Positions 1 through 9,588 of a stretch of 21,628 nucleotides of DNA are shown one piece after another; position 1 is the first letter of the stretch; each line of letters begins with the position of its first letter. Location of the stretch: assembly GCA_049423145.1 (NCBI GenBank), contig JBMSQF010000046.1, positions 1 to 21,628 of the forward strand, given 5' to 3'. This DNA is from RFTU01 sp049423145. Lineage in GTDB: Bacteria > Pseudomonadota > Gammaproteobacteria > Burkholderiales > Burkholderiaceae_C. The notes beneath the pieces are model-generated. The model was not told where the DNA came from. It worked only from the letters and a program-made list of their open reading frames with translations, and did no database searches. A program made the position numbers and the translations under genes.

Positions 1-646
1 GTTGCCAGTCCGGTTGCGGCCCCTGCGCCTCGAACAGCCGCAACAGCAGTGCACGGGCTCTTTCCGCTGTGGCCGACTCATGCGCTGTCGGGGGCTCGGT
101 GTGCGCTTGTGATCCGCGGCAGCGCGCCAGGAGTTGCGCAGCGACCCGGGACTCCTGCTCCCAGTAGCGGCGCAGCGCCAACCGGGTGCCCGACAAAACC
201 AAGGGGCCCCGCGCGGATCCATGGGCAGCAGGTGCCTGGACCGTCTGCGCCGGCCCCCTGTTGCAGACCTCCACACAGCAGGAAGCGGCCCAGGTCTGAC
301 CCAGCGCCACCAGTCGGTTCGCCACACCATCTGCGGGGTTGAGGCCGTGGCCGGCACCGCCCAGCGGCCCGCGGCCCCAGGTGTCCAGGCACCGGCGCAA
401 GCCGACGGCGGCTTCCGCGGGCCAGCCCAGCGTGCCAGCCGGGTCCTGCAGGAGTGCAGCCAATTCAAGCGCCGTGTGCCCCAGGCCGTCCACATGGGCG
501 GTGAGGGCTGCCGCCAACAAGAGACTGTCGGGCGCTTCGGGATCTTGGCGCTCGATGAAGCGCGCAAGGGCCACATCCAGAGGGCGCAGCCAACCGGCCT
601 GCTGCCACTGCAACAGAAGCGAAAGCAGCGGGACAGGCGGGTTCAT
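1..646 (-). CDS. recD: RecD, exonuclease V alpha subunit, N-terminal part (cut by window edge)
   Basis: This is the 5' end of recD, the 5'-3' helicase subunit of the RecBCD nuclease-helicase that processes double-strand DNA ends. About 215 residues are visible before the frame leaves the window at base 1. They begin MNPPVPLLSLLLQWQQAGWL and include the segment ALRRYWEQESRVA, which resembles the conserved arginine/tyrosine-rich stretch ahead of the helicase core in RecD. The Walker A motif lies beyond the window. The ATG at 646-644 overlaps the TGA of recB (645-643) as ATGA, which fixes the start and implies translational coupling. The identification rests on both the sequence and its position behind recC and recB. 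Confidence 0.9.
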   Translation of the reverse strand, partial: MNPPVPLLSLLLQWQQAGWLRPLDVALARFIERQDPEAPDSLLLAAALTAHVDGLGHTALELAALLQDPAGTLGWPAEAAVGLRRCLDTWGRGPLGGAGHGLNPADGVANRLVALGQTWAASCCVEVCNRGPAQTVQAPAAHGSARGPLVLSGTRLALRRYWEQESRVAAQLLARCRGSQAHTEPPTAHESATAERARALLLRLFEAQGPQPDWQ

Positions 647-3600
647 GATTCGCGCCCCGGCCATCGGGCATCCAGCGATTCCAGCATCGCCATCGGCATG
701 TCCACCGTGCAACAGCCGCCCGCCGGCCCGTCGATGCCCCGGAGGAAGTAAAAGATCATCCCCCGCAGATGCTCGGCGGGCCGGTACCGCGGACCCAGTC
801 GGACTTTGAGCATCCGGTGCAGGGCCAATTGGTAGAGCGCCGCCTGCACATCGTAGCGATTCTCCAGCACCGCCTTCGTCATGGCCGCGGGCGAATAGGC
901 CGCGCCATCCGGCCCCAGGGTGTTGGACTTGTAGTCGATCACACCATAGCGACCCTTCCACACGAAGATCAGGTCTGCAAAGCCCATGAACATGCCCCGC
1001 AGCGTGTGGGGTCGCAACTGCGGGCGGGCCGCACCGGGGAAAAGGTGCTCCCGGCACCAATGGTCGACCTGCTGCGCGCTCAGCCCATCGCTGGGAAACC
1101 AGAATTCCATTTCCGGTCGTGCGGCCTCGAGATCGCTCAGTGCCGCATTCAAGGGTGGCAAGGGCTGCTCGCACACGCGCACCAACCAGTCCAGCACCGG
1201 CTCGCTCCATTCACCCCACCCCAGCCGTTCGACTTGCGCGCACAAGCGCCGCTGCAACTCCATCGATCGGGCCAAGCCAAACCGTTCTTCGGCGAGCCAC
1301 TCGAGTTGGTCGTGTAGGAAATTTCCCACCGCGGATCCACGGGGGAAACGGTGCCAAGGCGGCGCCACAAGCGGGGCCGTCCGTCCCGGGAGAGAAGGCG
1401 CAGCGGCGACTTCGATGGGCCCGGTTGCATCGGGCTCGTCCTGACGAAATGGGGCGCTGACCCACTCTGTGGCGGCCGCCGATGCAGGCTCGGCCATCGC
1501 CTCGCGGACCAATCCGCTGTAGCTGCTGATCGACCAGTTTCGGTCAAACGTTCCCGTGTAGCGCGGCACGGGAAGCAGATCGTCGGGCTTCAGGCGTTCA
1601 CGCCCGGCCATCAACGGTGCGTGCGCCGCAGGATCAGCATCCACGAGCACTTCGAGTTTCACGTGGCTCGGGGAACCCTTCCACGACTCGGCGAAAGCGC
1701 GCACATCCTGCTCCCGCTGCTCAAAGGGGCGCTCGTCGGGCCCCGAGAACAGGCAGCCAATGGCACTGCGGTGCCATCCATAGGTTTTGCTCGAGCCGAA
1801 GCGGGTACCCGACAGGCCCAGCCACAGGGCGTGCCGGGCGCGGGTCAAGCCCACGTAGAGCAGCCGCAGATCCTCCTGCAAGCGCTCCTCATCGGCCAAA
1901 CCCGGCCGCAGGGCGGTGTCATCGTCTTCGGCGGCACGCACCCGGCTGACAAAGGGCAGAAAGACCACTGGATACTCCAAGCCCTTGGCGCTGTGGATGG
2001 AGACCACCTTGATGCGATCCTCATCGCTCTCCAGCCGCATCTCCTGTTCGGCTGCCGAAAGCCCGGACTGGGCATCCGCGATCTGTCGGGCGAGCCAACG
2101 CACCAAGGCCGCCAGGCCCTCCACCTGTGCGCTGACCGCCTGCAAGAGTTCGGCCAGGTGCAGCACATTGGTCATCCACCGTTCGGCGACATCGGGGTGC
2201 CAGCGCGATGCCATGGCCAACTGGTGCACCGCGGCCCGCATCATGGGGAGAACGCCCTGTCGGCTCCAAACGGCGTTCAGCTGCCGAAATCGTTCGCACT
2301 GGGCATCGAACAGGGTCTCGTCGTGCGCCAAGTGCTGCAGCGCCTCCAATCCCCAGGCCATCAATGGCGTGGCCAGGGCGCTGCGCACCAGGGCGGCATC
2401 GGATGGCGCTGCGGCAGCCTGCAGCAGCCGGAGCACATCAAGGGCCTGTGGCGACTCGAAGATCGACTCCTTGTCGGAGAGGTAGACCGACAAAAGCCGG
2501 CGGCGGGCCAACTCACTGCGCACGGCTCGCGCCTCATGGCGGTCTCTGACGAGGACAGCGATGTCGGCCGGCCGCAAGGGCCGCAGGGGCCCCCCAGCGT
2601 CGCGAAATCCCGCCTCAGGGTCCTTGAGCAGGTGGGCGATGCGTTGCGCGCACAGTGCCGCGCACAAGTCCTGACTGTCGTCCCTGTTGCGATGCGCCGG
2701 GTCGAAGACGATGGTCAGCGCGGGTACAACCCCATCGGCGGTCTCCAAGCGCTCGGAGCGCCCGCGCGCCTCCACCGGCCAGAAAGGCAGTGGAGTGGCG
2801 GCCTCGGCATCCGCACGGGCCTGGTCCGAACCCATGAGGAAGGCACCGGCGCCGGATCGGCTCTCGGCTTGACCGAACAGCCGGTTCACCACGTCCACCA
2901 CCGCCTGCGTCGAGCGGTGGTTGCGCGCGAGGGCGTAATGTCGCCCCGCGGTGGCCGATCGCGCCTGCAGGTAACTCCGGATGTCAGCCCCCCGAAATCC
3001 ATAGATCGCTTGCTTGGGGTCGCCGATCAGCAGCAGGCAACGCTGTGGATCGTTCTCGGTCATCCGGTACAGGCGATCGAAGATGGACAACTGCACCGGT
3101 GAGGTGTCCTGGAATTCGTCGATCAGCGCCACCGGAAACCGGCTCAGGATGCGACCGCGCAGCCGATCGGCCCTTCGACCATGGATCCTGGGGTCCAGTG
3201 CTGCATCGAGCCGGTTGAGCATGTCGGCAAAGCCGAAGCGGCCCGACTGCAACTTGAGCGCCTGCATGCGTGCACGGATGCCCGCAGCGGCATGATCCAC
3301 TGCGGCACGCTCCAGATTCGGCAGGGCCGCCAGCGCGGGCAGCAAGCCATCCCATGCATCGAAGCACGGTGGTACGCCCTGCCCGGGCCAGTCGGCTTCC
3401 ATGTGGGCCTCGGAAAAGACCGCGCGCAAGGCACGTCCGGACAAGCGCACTTGTGCTGCCGAGCTGAGCCCCGGTGATGCCGCCGACGGTTGGTCTGCCC
3501 AGGACTGCAACTGGGCCAACCATTGGCTGACCTTTGACGCAGTGGCCACGTGCCTCACGGCCGGATGCTGCCGATTGGAGTGGATGGCGGCGAACCACTG

Positions 3601-4332
3601 TCGCATGGACTCGATGTGCGCCGGCCACGCTGCCTTGATCGAGCGAAGCCGTTCCTCGCGCGACTGGCGCCATGTCGACACGACGGTGCGCAGTGGGTCA
3701 TCCGACGGCTTGACCGGTGCGCCGTGCAGCACCGAGTCGCGCACCCGTCGCTGGAGGTCATCAAGGCTCTTGAAGATGCCCAAGACGGCATCGAGATCTT
3801 GCTCCGGCAGGCCCACGACCTCCTGGCGCCAGTAGTCTGCCGCCGCCGCACCCAATAAGGCCCGCTCATCGCTTTGAAGCTCTTCGTCAAACAGACATCC
3901 GCTGTCAAACGCGTGCTCGCGAAGCATCTGCTGGCACCAGGCATCGATCGTGTGGATGGCCGATTCATCCATGGACTCAGCCGCCTGACCCAGGCGCCAG
4001 ATGGCCTCCGCGCGATCGGGTCCGGCAGGGATGACCTGCAGCAGGTCTTGCACAAAGCGGTCTTCTGCGGCTGGGGCTTCACCGCCCAGCACCCGGGCGA
4101 CCTCCAGCAAACGGGATCGGATGCGTTCGGCCAGTTCCCGCGTGGCCGCCTTGGTGAAAGTCATCACCAGGATCTCGGCCGGTACCCGGGCGGTGCAGCT
4201 CAAGCCCAGCACGAGGCGCACATAGAGCGCGGCGATGGTGTAGGTCTTGCCGGTTCCGGCGCTCGCTTCGATCAGGCCGCTGCCCGCCAGCGGCAGGCTC
4301 AGGGGGTCCAGGGAATGGAAGGAGGGTTTCAT
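643..4332 (-). CDS. recB: RecB, exonuclease V beta subunit (helicase-nuclease)
   Basis: This is the 3'-5' helicase and nuclease subunit of RecBCD, 1229 residues, close to the usual length. Superfamily 1 helicase motifs appear in order: Walker A ASAGTGKT at residues 23-30, MTFTKAATREL, LIDEFQDTSPVQ, LLIGDPKQAIYGFRGAD, ARNHRST, VSIHSAKGLEYPVVF and LLYVGLTRARHALW. The C-terminal nuclease is intact, with GFADLIFVWKGRYGVIDYKS carrying the catalytic aspartate-lysine pair, followed by YDVQAALYQLALHRML. I chose the ATG at 4332 because Walker A then sits at the family position and the ATG overlaps the recC stop (ATGA). A longer frame back to 4401 reads as low-complexity Ala/Arg/Gly inside recC and is unlikely to be used. 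The gene is translationally coupled to recC upstream and recD downstream. Confidence 0.96.
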   Translation of the reverse strand: MKPSFHSLDPLSLPLAGSGLIEASAGTGKTYTIAALYVRLVLGLSCTARVPAEILVMTFTKAATRELAERIRSRLLEVARVLGGEAPAAEDRFVQDLLQVIPAGPDRAEAIWRLGQAAESMDESAIHTIDAWCQQMLREHAFDSGCLFDEELQSDERALLGAAAADYWRQEVVGLPEQDLDAVLGIFKSLDDLQRRVRDSVLHGAPVKPSDDPLRTVVSTWRQSREERLRSIKAAWPAHIESMRQWFAAIHSNRQHPAVRHVATASKVSQWLAQLQSWADQPSAASPGLSSAAQVRLSGRALRAVFSEAHMEADWPGQGVPPCFDAWDGLLPALAALPNLERAAVDHAAAGIRARMQALKLQSGRFGFADMLNRLDAALDPRIHGRRADRLRGRILSRFPVALIDEFQDTSPVQLSIFDRLYRMTENDPQRCLLLIGDPKQAIYGFRGADIRSYLQARSATAGRHYALARNHRSTQAVVDVVNRLFGQAESRSGAGAFLMGSDQARADAEAATPLPFWPVEARGRSERLETADGVVPALTIVFDPAHRNRDDSQDLCAALCAQRIAHLLKDPEAGFRDAGGPLRPLRPADIAVLVRDRHEARAVRSELARRRLLSVYLSDKESIFESPQALDVLRLLQAAAAPSDAALVRSALATPLMAWGLEALQHLAHDETLFDAQCERFRQLNAVWSRQGVLPMMRAAVHQLAMASRWHPDVAERWMTNVLHLAELLQAVSAQVEGLAALVRWLARQIADAQSGLSAAEQEMRLESDEDRIKVVSIHSAKGLEYPVVFLPFVSRVRAAEDDDTALRPGLADEERLQEDLRLLYVGLTRARHALWLGLSGTRFGSSKTYGWHRSAIGCLFSGPDERPFEQREQDVRAFAESWKGSPSHVKLEVLVDADPAAHAPLMAGRERLKPDDLLPVPRYTGTFDRNWSISSYSGLVREAMAEPASAAATEWVSAPFRQDEPDATGPIEVAAAPSLPGRTAPLVAPPWHRFPRGSAVGNFLHDQLEWLAEERFGLARSMELQRRLCAQVERLGWGEWSEPVLDWLVRVCEQPLPPLNAALSDLEAARPEMEFWFPSDGLSAQQVDHWCREHLFPGAARPQLRPHTLRGMFMGFADLIFVWKGRYGVIDYKSNTLGPDGAAYSPAAMTKAVLENRYDVQAALYQLALHRMLKVRLGPRYRPAEHLRGMIFYFLRGIDGPAGGCCTVDMPMAMLESLDARWPGRES

Positions 4333-7300
4333 GAAGCCCCGGCCCCCGGCTCGCCCTCGGGCTCGAGCAGCTGCACCTGTGCCACCTTCGTGTGCAGCCA
4401 ATCCATGTAGAAGCCATAGAGCGTCTCACACGCCGCCCCAAATTGAGGGTGAAGCACCAGTGTGTCTGCATCCGGATAGAGACGCGCCAGGCACGGCTCG
4501 CGGCCTTCCCCAGACACTCGCTGCCACGGATGGCCTTCGAAGGCCGAACGCGCGGCCTTCAGAGCGGAATCCGACCCGCGGCTGGGAGAGTGCTCGGCAT
4601 CGCTTGCCGCAAGCCGTGCCGCCAGATAGGCCATTCCCGTCTTGAGCGCCGTGGGCCAAGGTTGCGTGCCGTGGAGCCCCTGGTGATAGGCCCGAAGGAG
4701 CCGTTGCAACTGCTCCTGCGCCAACGCCACCGGGATCGGCAGCGCTTCAATGCAGGCATCACGCCCGACCATCACCACCCGAACCGACACACCACCGGCG
4801 GCGGCGACCAGCGCCTGGACCCAGGCCGGCAGCATGCGGTCGTTTCGCAGCACGGCCTGAGCGGCATTCGGAGCCTGCGCCCGCTCGGTGGCTTTGCGGC
4901 CCGAGGACCTTGCCAAGAGTTCACGCGCGTCCAAACCCACCCAGGCCAGCGCATCTCCGGCTGGCGTCAGACGCAAGCCCGACAGGAGGTCTTGGATCAT
5001 CAAGCCGGGGACGTCATTCGAGGGCAGGCTGAGGCTGACCGGGGGCGCAGCCTGTGGGTAGTCCTCACCGACCAAGGCGAGCCAACGGCTCCATTGCCGG
5101 GCATGGTCCATGATGAGCTGCTGGCGCACCCGTGCACCCACCTGCCCCCACGGAAGGGCGCCGCACAGGTCCAATCGCTTCGCCTCACGCCCAAGCACAT
5201 CCGGGCCGTTGTAGTCGATGGGACCGCCCCGGGCCTGTGCGCTCAGCACGCTGCGGCTGCTGGCTTGGAGCACTTGATGCCGCCACTGCCAGTCCTGCAA
5301 GGAGTGGGCCGTGAAGACTTCGTCGTCAACGTCGGTGGTGTCGACATCCGAGAAGTGGACCTGCAACACTTCTTGAAAGTAGGCCTTGGCTGGGTTCTTC
5401 AGGAAGTCCACCAGCATCCTGATCGTGAGCACGGTGGAGGCTGGCTCGGGGCGCGGCGCCGGCGGCCCAGACGGGCGGTCTGCCGCTGGCCACCACTCCT
5501 GGGCATAGGTGAAGGGGGGCATGGGCCCGATGGCAGGGTTCAGGGCCGCAGCCACCGCGGCATGCTCGCGGTAGCGGGCACTGAAGGCCTGCAGCGGATG
5601 CTCCGTCGTGCGTTCGCTGACCACGGCAGGCGACCAGCCCGCGGCCAGATAGTCCCGCAGCTGATTCACCAAGACTGATGGGGCCTGCTCTTGGTTGTCG
5701 CGCAGACTGCGGCCCGCCCAGCTGACATAGAGCACCCGCCGGGCCGACAGCAGTGCATCCAGCATGAGCTGCCGGTCGTCGTCCCGGCGCGACCGATCAC
5801 CGGGACGCGCGTGGCCTGCAAGACCCATCAAATCGAAATCCATCCGGCTGCCACGCCGCGGATAGCTGCTGTCGTTCATGCCCAGCAGGCACACCACTTC
5901 GAAAGGAATCGCTCGCAGGGGCAGCAGCGTGCAGAAGGTAACGCCGCCGGCCTTGAACCGGGTCTTCAGCCCGGGTTCATCCACGGCCCCCATCCACCAT
6001 TGGCGCAGCACCACCAAGTCCAGTTCTTCGGCAAACCCGGCTTCATCACAGACCTGCAACCAGTCCGCCAAGGTCTGCTTCAAGCTGGACAGCAGGGCGT
6101 GCTCGGTGGGCGTCTGCGGATCAAACCAACCCTGCAGAAGGGAACGCAGTCTCTCACCCCACGCTTGGGGCGTGTGCGGCTGGCGGGCCACATGCCACCA
6201 GTCGATGAGCGCTTGCACCAGCGCGTCCAAGACCCCCGCCAGCGGCGCTGCCAGGCCAGCCACCTCGCCGTAAGGCTCGATGCCCTGGAATCCGGTGCCC
6301 TGCGGCTGATCGCCGGTGGCGTAGCCCAAGACGATGCGCCTCAGGCCGAATGACCAGGTGTTCTGGTCCCCAGCATCGGGAAAGCCCAAGGCTTTTCGGT
6401 GCGCCTGGTTCAAGCCCCAACGGATGCCGGCCTCTTCGATCCAGGTGAAGAGGGCTCCCAGGTCCTGCGCTTGCAGTCCCCATCGGGCGGCGATGGATGG
6501 CACCTCCAGCAGCGAGCGGACCTGACTGACGGTGAACCGTTCCAGCGGTGCACGCAAGAGGAGGTCCAGGGCGAGGAGCATGGGCTGCTGATGGCGCAGC
6601 CTCATGTCGGCAAGGCCCCATGGGATGTGGCGCGGGTCGCTCGTCGGGTACTGGCCGAACACCGCCCGGATGGACGGCGCAAAGGTCTCGATGTCGGGCA
6701 CCATCACCACCACATCCCGAGGCTCCAGGGCTGTAGGCCCCGGATGGGCCAAGAGATGAAGCAGTTGGTCGTGCAGCACCTCCACCTCGCGCTGGGGGCT
6801 GTGGGCCACATGGAAGACGATCGATCGGTCTGCAGCCAGGACCACGGGCGAGGGGCCTGGCCCTTGGGCGCTGCGGGCCTTGGGGCCTGGATGTTCCTCC
6901 AGGGGCAGCAGGTCTCGGATCGCCACTTGCACCTGTTCCAGGAGCGTCTGCCCAGGTGAGTCGTCAAACAGGTCGACCCGGGGCACCTGAAAGTCTCGGG
7001 CGGCCTGGGCATCATCGAATGCATCAAGCTGTCGGATGAAGTCCCGGCTTTGGCGGCCCCAGGCCGCCAGCAAGGGGTGCCCGTGTTGGCGCGACTCCCG
7101 CAGGGACAAGACCGAAAGATCGCGGCCTTGGCGGAAGGCGTGCCGCCGATGGGCGATGTTCAGCCGCTCGCGCCCTTCGATGAGATCGGCCCAGTGGTAT
7201 CGGCAGGGGTTGGGTACGGCCATCAATACCTGGGTATGCCTTGACAGCGCCGCCAAGGCCTCCAGGGTGGAATGGGGGATGTGCGTGGTGCCGAAGAGAA

Positions 7301-8000
7301 CGATCCGCCGAGGAAGCTGTGGAAAGGTGGAGCGTGCTGGCGCGCTTGACTGCAAGGCCCGCAGGAAACGCTGGTGGACCGCACTGCGCACCCCGGCCTC
7401 TTCCCCCGGTCGCAGGCTGGCCATCAGCCGTCGCCACAACTCGGCCTGCCACGCCTGCTCCGGTGGCAAGGGCATGGCGCCCCCATCGCCGCTCCCACCA
7501 GCGCCCAGGATGCTGCAGCCATGGGCCCAATCTTCCAGCCAATCGCTGCGGTAGACCTGGTACTGGTCAAACAGATCGGCCAGTCTTTGCGCCAATTGAA
7601 AGCGGCGCAAAGGGTGGCCATCCTGCAGAAATGAGGCGATGGGTTCAAAGCCCGGCAGCATGGCCCAGTCGGGCAGATGTTGCATGAGTCGCCAGGTCAG
7701 CGGCGCCTTGTTCAGCGGCGATCCGGAAGGGACTTCCGGCGCCCCCAGGACGGCTGCGTAGGCGCGCCACACGAATCGAGCAGGCAGTTCAATTCGCAGG
7801 CCCGCGCAGATGCCCTGCGTGCGCGCGAACTCCATCTTGAGCCATTCGGCCATTCCATTGCTTTGCACCAGAATCGTCTCGGACTCCAGGGGAGGCAAGG
7901 GATGGGCCGTCAGCCAGGCCATGAGCGTTTCGGCCAGGCGCTCCAACCGATTGCCCTGAAGCAACAGGAGCCCGGGTTGCAGGTGATGGGTCATGGGCAT
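4329..8000 (-). CDS. recC: RecC, exonuclease V gamma subunit
   Basis: This is the Chi-recognition and scaffold subunit of RecBCD, 1223 residues from the chosen start. Recognisable parts are the N-terminal LLLLQGNRLERLAETLMAWL and ETILVQSNGMAEWLKMEFA (dead-helicase core), VVVMVPDIETFAPSIRAVFG, PWGLADMRLRHQQPMLLALD and FEVVCLLGMNDSSYPRRGSR, which is close to the family's LLGMNDGxYPR. The start is ATG at 8000 (MPMTHH) or ATG at 7994 (MTHH); neither has a strong Shine-Dalgarno sequence. The frame is open upstream to 8291, but that part overlaps the trpE end antisense-free on the same strand and has no family character. The stop TGA (4331-4329) overlaps the recB ATG. There is no ptrA gene between recC and recB, unlike E. 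coli. Confidence 0.93.
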   Translation of the reverse strand: MPMTHHLQPGLLLLQGNRLERLAETLMAWLTAHPLPPLESETILVQSNGMAEWLKMEFARTQGICAGLRIELPARFVWRAYAAVLGAPEVPSGSPLNKAPLTWRLMQHLPDWAMLPGFEPIASFLQDGHPLRRFQLAQRLADLFDQYQVYRSDWLEDWAHGCSILGAGGSGDGGAMPLPPEQAWQAELWRRLMASLRPGEEAGVRSAVHQRFLRALQSSAPARSTFPQLPRRIVLFGTTHIPHSTLEALAALSRHTQVLMAVPNPCRYHWADLIEGRERLNIAHRRHAFRQGRDLSVLSLRESRQHGHPLLAAWGRQSRDFIRQLDAFDDAQAARDFQVPRVDLFDDSPGQTLLEQVQVAIRDLLPLEEHPGPKARSAQGPGPSPVVLAADRSIVFHVAHSPQREVEVLHDQLLHLLAHPGPTALEPRDVVVMVPDIETFAPSIRAVFGQYPTSDPRHIPWGLADMRLRHQQPMLLALDLLLRAPLERFTVSQVRSLLEVPSIAARWGLQAQDLGALFTWIEEAGIRWGLNQAHRKALGFPDAGDQNTWSFGLRRIVLGYATGDQPQGTGFQGIEPYGEVAGLAAPLAGVLDALVQALIDWWHVARQPHTPQAWGERLRSLLQGWFDPQTPTEHALLSSLKQTLADWLQVCDEAGFAEELDLVVLRQWWMGAVDEPGLKTRFKAGGVTFCTLLPLRAIPFEVVCLLGMNDSSYPRRGSRMDFDLMGLAGHARPGDRSRRDDDRQLMLDALLSARRVLYVSWAGRSLRDNQEQAPSVLVNQLRDYLAAGWSPAVVSERTTEHPLQAFSARYREHAAVAAALNPAIGPMPPFTYAQEWWPAADRPSGPPAPRPEPASTVLTIRMLVDFLKNPAKAYFQEVLQVHFSDVDTTDVDDEVFTAHSLQDWQWRHQVLQASSRSVLSAQARGGPIDYNGPDVLGREAKRLDLCGALPWGQVGARVRQQLIMDHARQWSRWLALVGEDYPQAAPPVSLSLPSNDVPGLMIQDLLSGLRLTPAGDALAWVGLDARELLARSSGRKATERAQAPNAAQAVLRNDRMLPAWVQALVAAAGGVSVRVVMVGRDACIEALPIPVALAQEQLQRLLRAYHQGLHGTQPWPTALKTGMAYLAARLAASDAEHSPSRGSDSALKAARSAFEGHPWQRVSGEGREPCLARLYPDADTLVLHPQFGAACETLYGFYMDWLHTKVAQVQLLEPEGEPGAGAS

Positions 8001-8109
8001 GGGCAACACGTGCCGATGAGTATCCCGCCATGGTGGCTCAAGGGATGAGCCTTCCGCAATATTTTCGCGGCCTATCGTGCGGCCGTCGGGTGGGTCGTGC
8101 ACCAGGAAA

Positions 8110-9588
8110 CTAGAAGCCCGCCTCGACAAGTTCTGCTGCGCGCAGCACGGCGCGGGCCTTGGCCTCGATCTCCAACCACTCCATCTCGGGCACAGAGTCC
8201 GCCACGACGCCGGCACCGGCCTGCACATAGAGCATGTTGTCCTTGACGACGCCCGTGCGAATGGCGATGGCCACGTCCATGTCGCCTGCAAAGCTCAGAT
8301 AGCCGCAGGCGCCGCCGTAGATGCCGCGCTCGCTGGTCTCCAACTCATCGATGATTTCCATGGCGCGGATCTTGGGCGCACCACTCAAGGTACCCGCCGG
8401 AAAGCTGGCCTTGAGGACATCCAGCGGCGACAGGCCCGGCTTGAGTTGGGCCTGAACATTACTCACGATGTGCATGACATGCGAATAGCGCTCAATGCCA
8501 AATGCCTCGGTGACCTTGACCGAGCCGGTTTGCGCCATGCGGCCCAGGTCGTTGCGGGCCAGATCGATCAGCATGACATGCTCGGCCCGCTCCTTGGGGT
8601 CGGCCAGCAACTCCGCCTCGTTGGCCGCGTCCTTCTCCGGCGTGGCCCCTCGAGGGCGTGTGCCGGCAATCGGTCGGATGGTCACGGCCGTTCCGCCCTG
8701 CCCGTCATGCTCCTGGCGAACCAGGATCTCCGGTGAAGAGCCCACGATCTGAAAATCGCCGAGGTCGTAGTAGTACATGTAGGGGCTGGGGTTGAGCGAA
8801 CGCAGCGCACGGTAAAGGCTCAGCGGGCTTTCGGTGTAACGCTTGCGCAGACGGTGTCCGAGCACCACCTGCATGCAGTCGCCCGCGGCGATGTAGGCCT
8901 TGGCACGCAGGACAACCTGCTCGAACGCCGCCTGGGTGAGTTCGCGCTCAACCGGATAGGACGGCCCCTTGCGAACCTGCGGGGCACTGACGCTGTAGCG
9001 AAGCTTGTCGGTGAGTTCGCCCAGGCGCTTCTTCGCCGAGAAATAGGCATCTGGACGCCCGGGGTCGGCATAAACGATGAGATACAGCCGCCCGGAGAGG
9101 TTGTCGATGACCGCCAACTCCTCGGTTTGCAGCAAAAGGATGTCCGGGGTGCCGATGCCACCCTCCCGGCGCGTGCCGGCGAGTTTCTTCTCGATGTAGC
9201 GGATGGTTTCGTAGCCGAAATACCCCGCCAGTCCGCCGCAAAACCGGGGCAGTCCCGGGCGAAGGGCGACGCGGAACCGCTGCTGGTACTCGGCGATGAA
9301 GTCCAAGGGGTTGCCCGTGCGCTGCTCGACCACCTGACCGTCGGTGAGCACCTCGCAAACACCACGATGGGCACGGATGAAGGTGCGGGCCGGCAGGCCG
9401 ATGAAGGAATAGCGCCCGAAGCGCTCGCCGCCCACGACGCTCTCCAGCAGAAAGCCGTGCGAGGCGCCACCGACGAGCTTGAGGTACAGGGACAGTGGCG
9501 TTTCCAGGTCGGCAAAGGCCTCGGCGATCAGCGGAATGCGGTTGTAGCCCTGGCCGGCCAGGCTCTTGAATTCCAGTTCGGTCATCAT
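8110..9588 (-). CDS. trpE: Anthranilate synthase component I
   Basis: TrpE converts chorismate and ammonia (from glutamine through TrpG) to anthranilate, the first committed step of tryptophan synthesis. The protein is 492 residues, normal for the family. LLES at residues 47-50 is the usual tryptophan feedback-binding motif, so the enzyme is probably feedback inhibited. The chorismate-binding domain fills the C-terminal half, with PIAGTRPRG near residue 302, EHVMLIDLARNDLGR after it and GTLSGAPKIRAMEII near 395. The start is ATG at 9588 or the adjacent ATG at 9585; the gph stop TGA (9587-9585) lies inside this ATGATG, so translation is probably coupled to gph. No trpG follows; recC does, after about 110 bases. 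Confidence 0.97.
   Translation of the reverse strand: MMTELEFKSLAGQGYNRIPLIAEAFADLETPLSLYLKLVGGASHGFLLESVVGGERFGRYSFIGLPARTFIRAHRGVCEVLTDGQVVEQRTGNPLDFIAEYQQRFRVALRPGLPRFCGGLAGYFGYETIRYIEKKLAGTRREGGIGTPDILLLQTEELAVIDNLSGRLYLIVYADPGRPDAYFSAKKRLGELTDKLRYSVSAPQVRKGPSYPVERELTQAAFEQVVLRAKAYIAAGDCMQVVLGHRLRKRYTESPLSLYRALRSLNPSPYMYYYDLGDFQIVGSSPEILVRQEHDGQGGTAVTIRPIAGTRPRGATPEKDAANEAELLADPKERAEHVMLIDLARNDLGRMAQTGSVKVTEAFGIERYSHVMHIVSNVQAQLKPGLSPLDVLKASFPAGTLSGAPKIRAMEIIDELETSERGIYGGACGYLSFAGDMDVAIAIRTGVVKDNMLYVQAGAGVVADSVPEMEWLEIEAKARAVLRAAELVEAGF

Noticed and set aside
1351..3102. Long open frame on the plus strand opposite recB (583 codons).
   Set aside because: It is antisense to a complete RecB with intact motifs. 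High GC content makes long antisense frames common, and the protein shows no domain pattern.
8001..8109. Terminator or promoter between trpE and recC.
   Set aside because: Only short GGCC inverted matches are present. No convincing stem with a T-run or -35/-10 pair could be defended.
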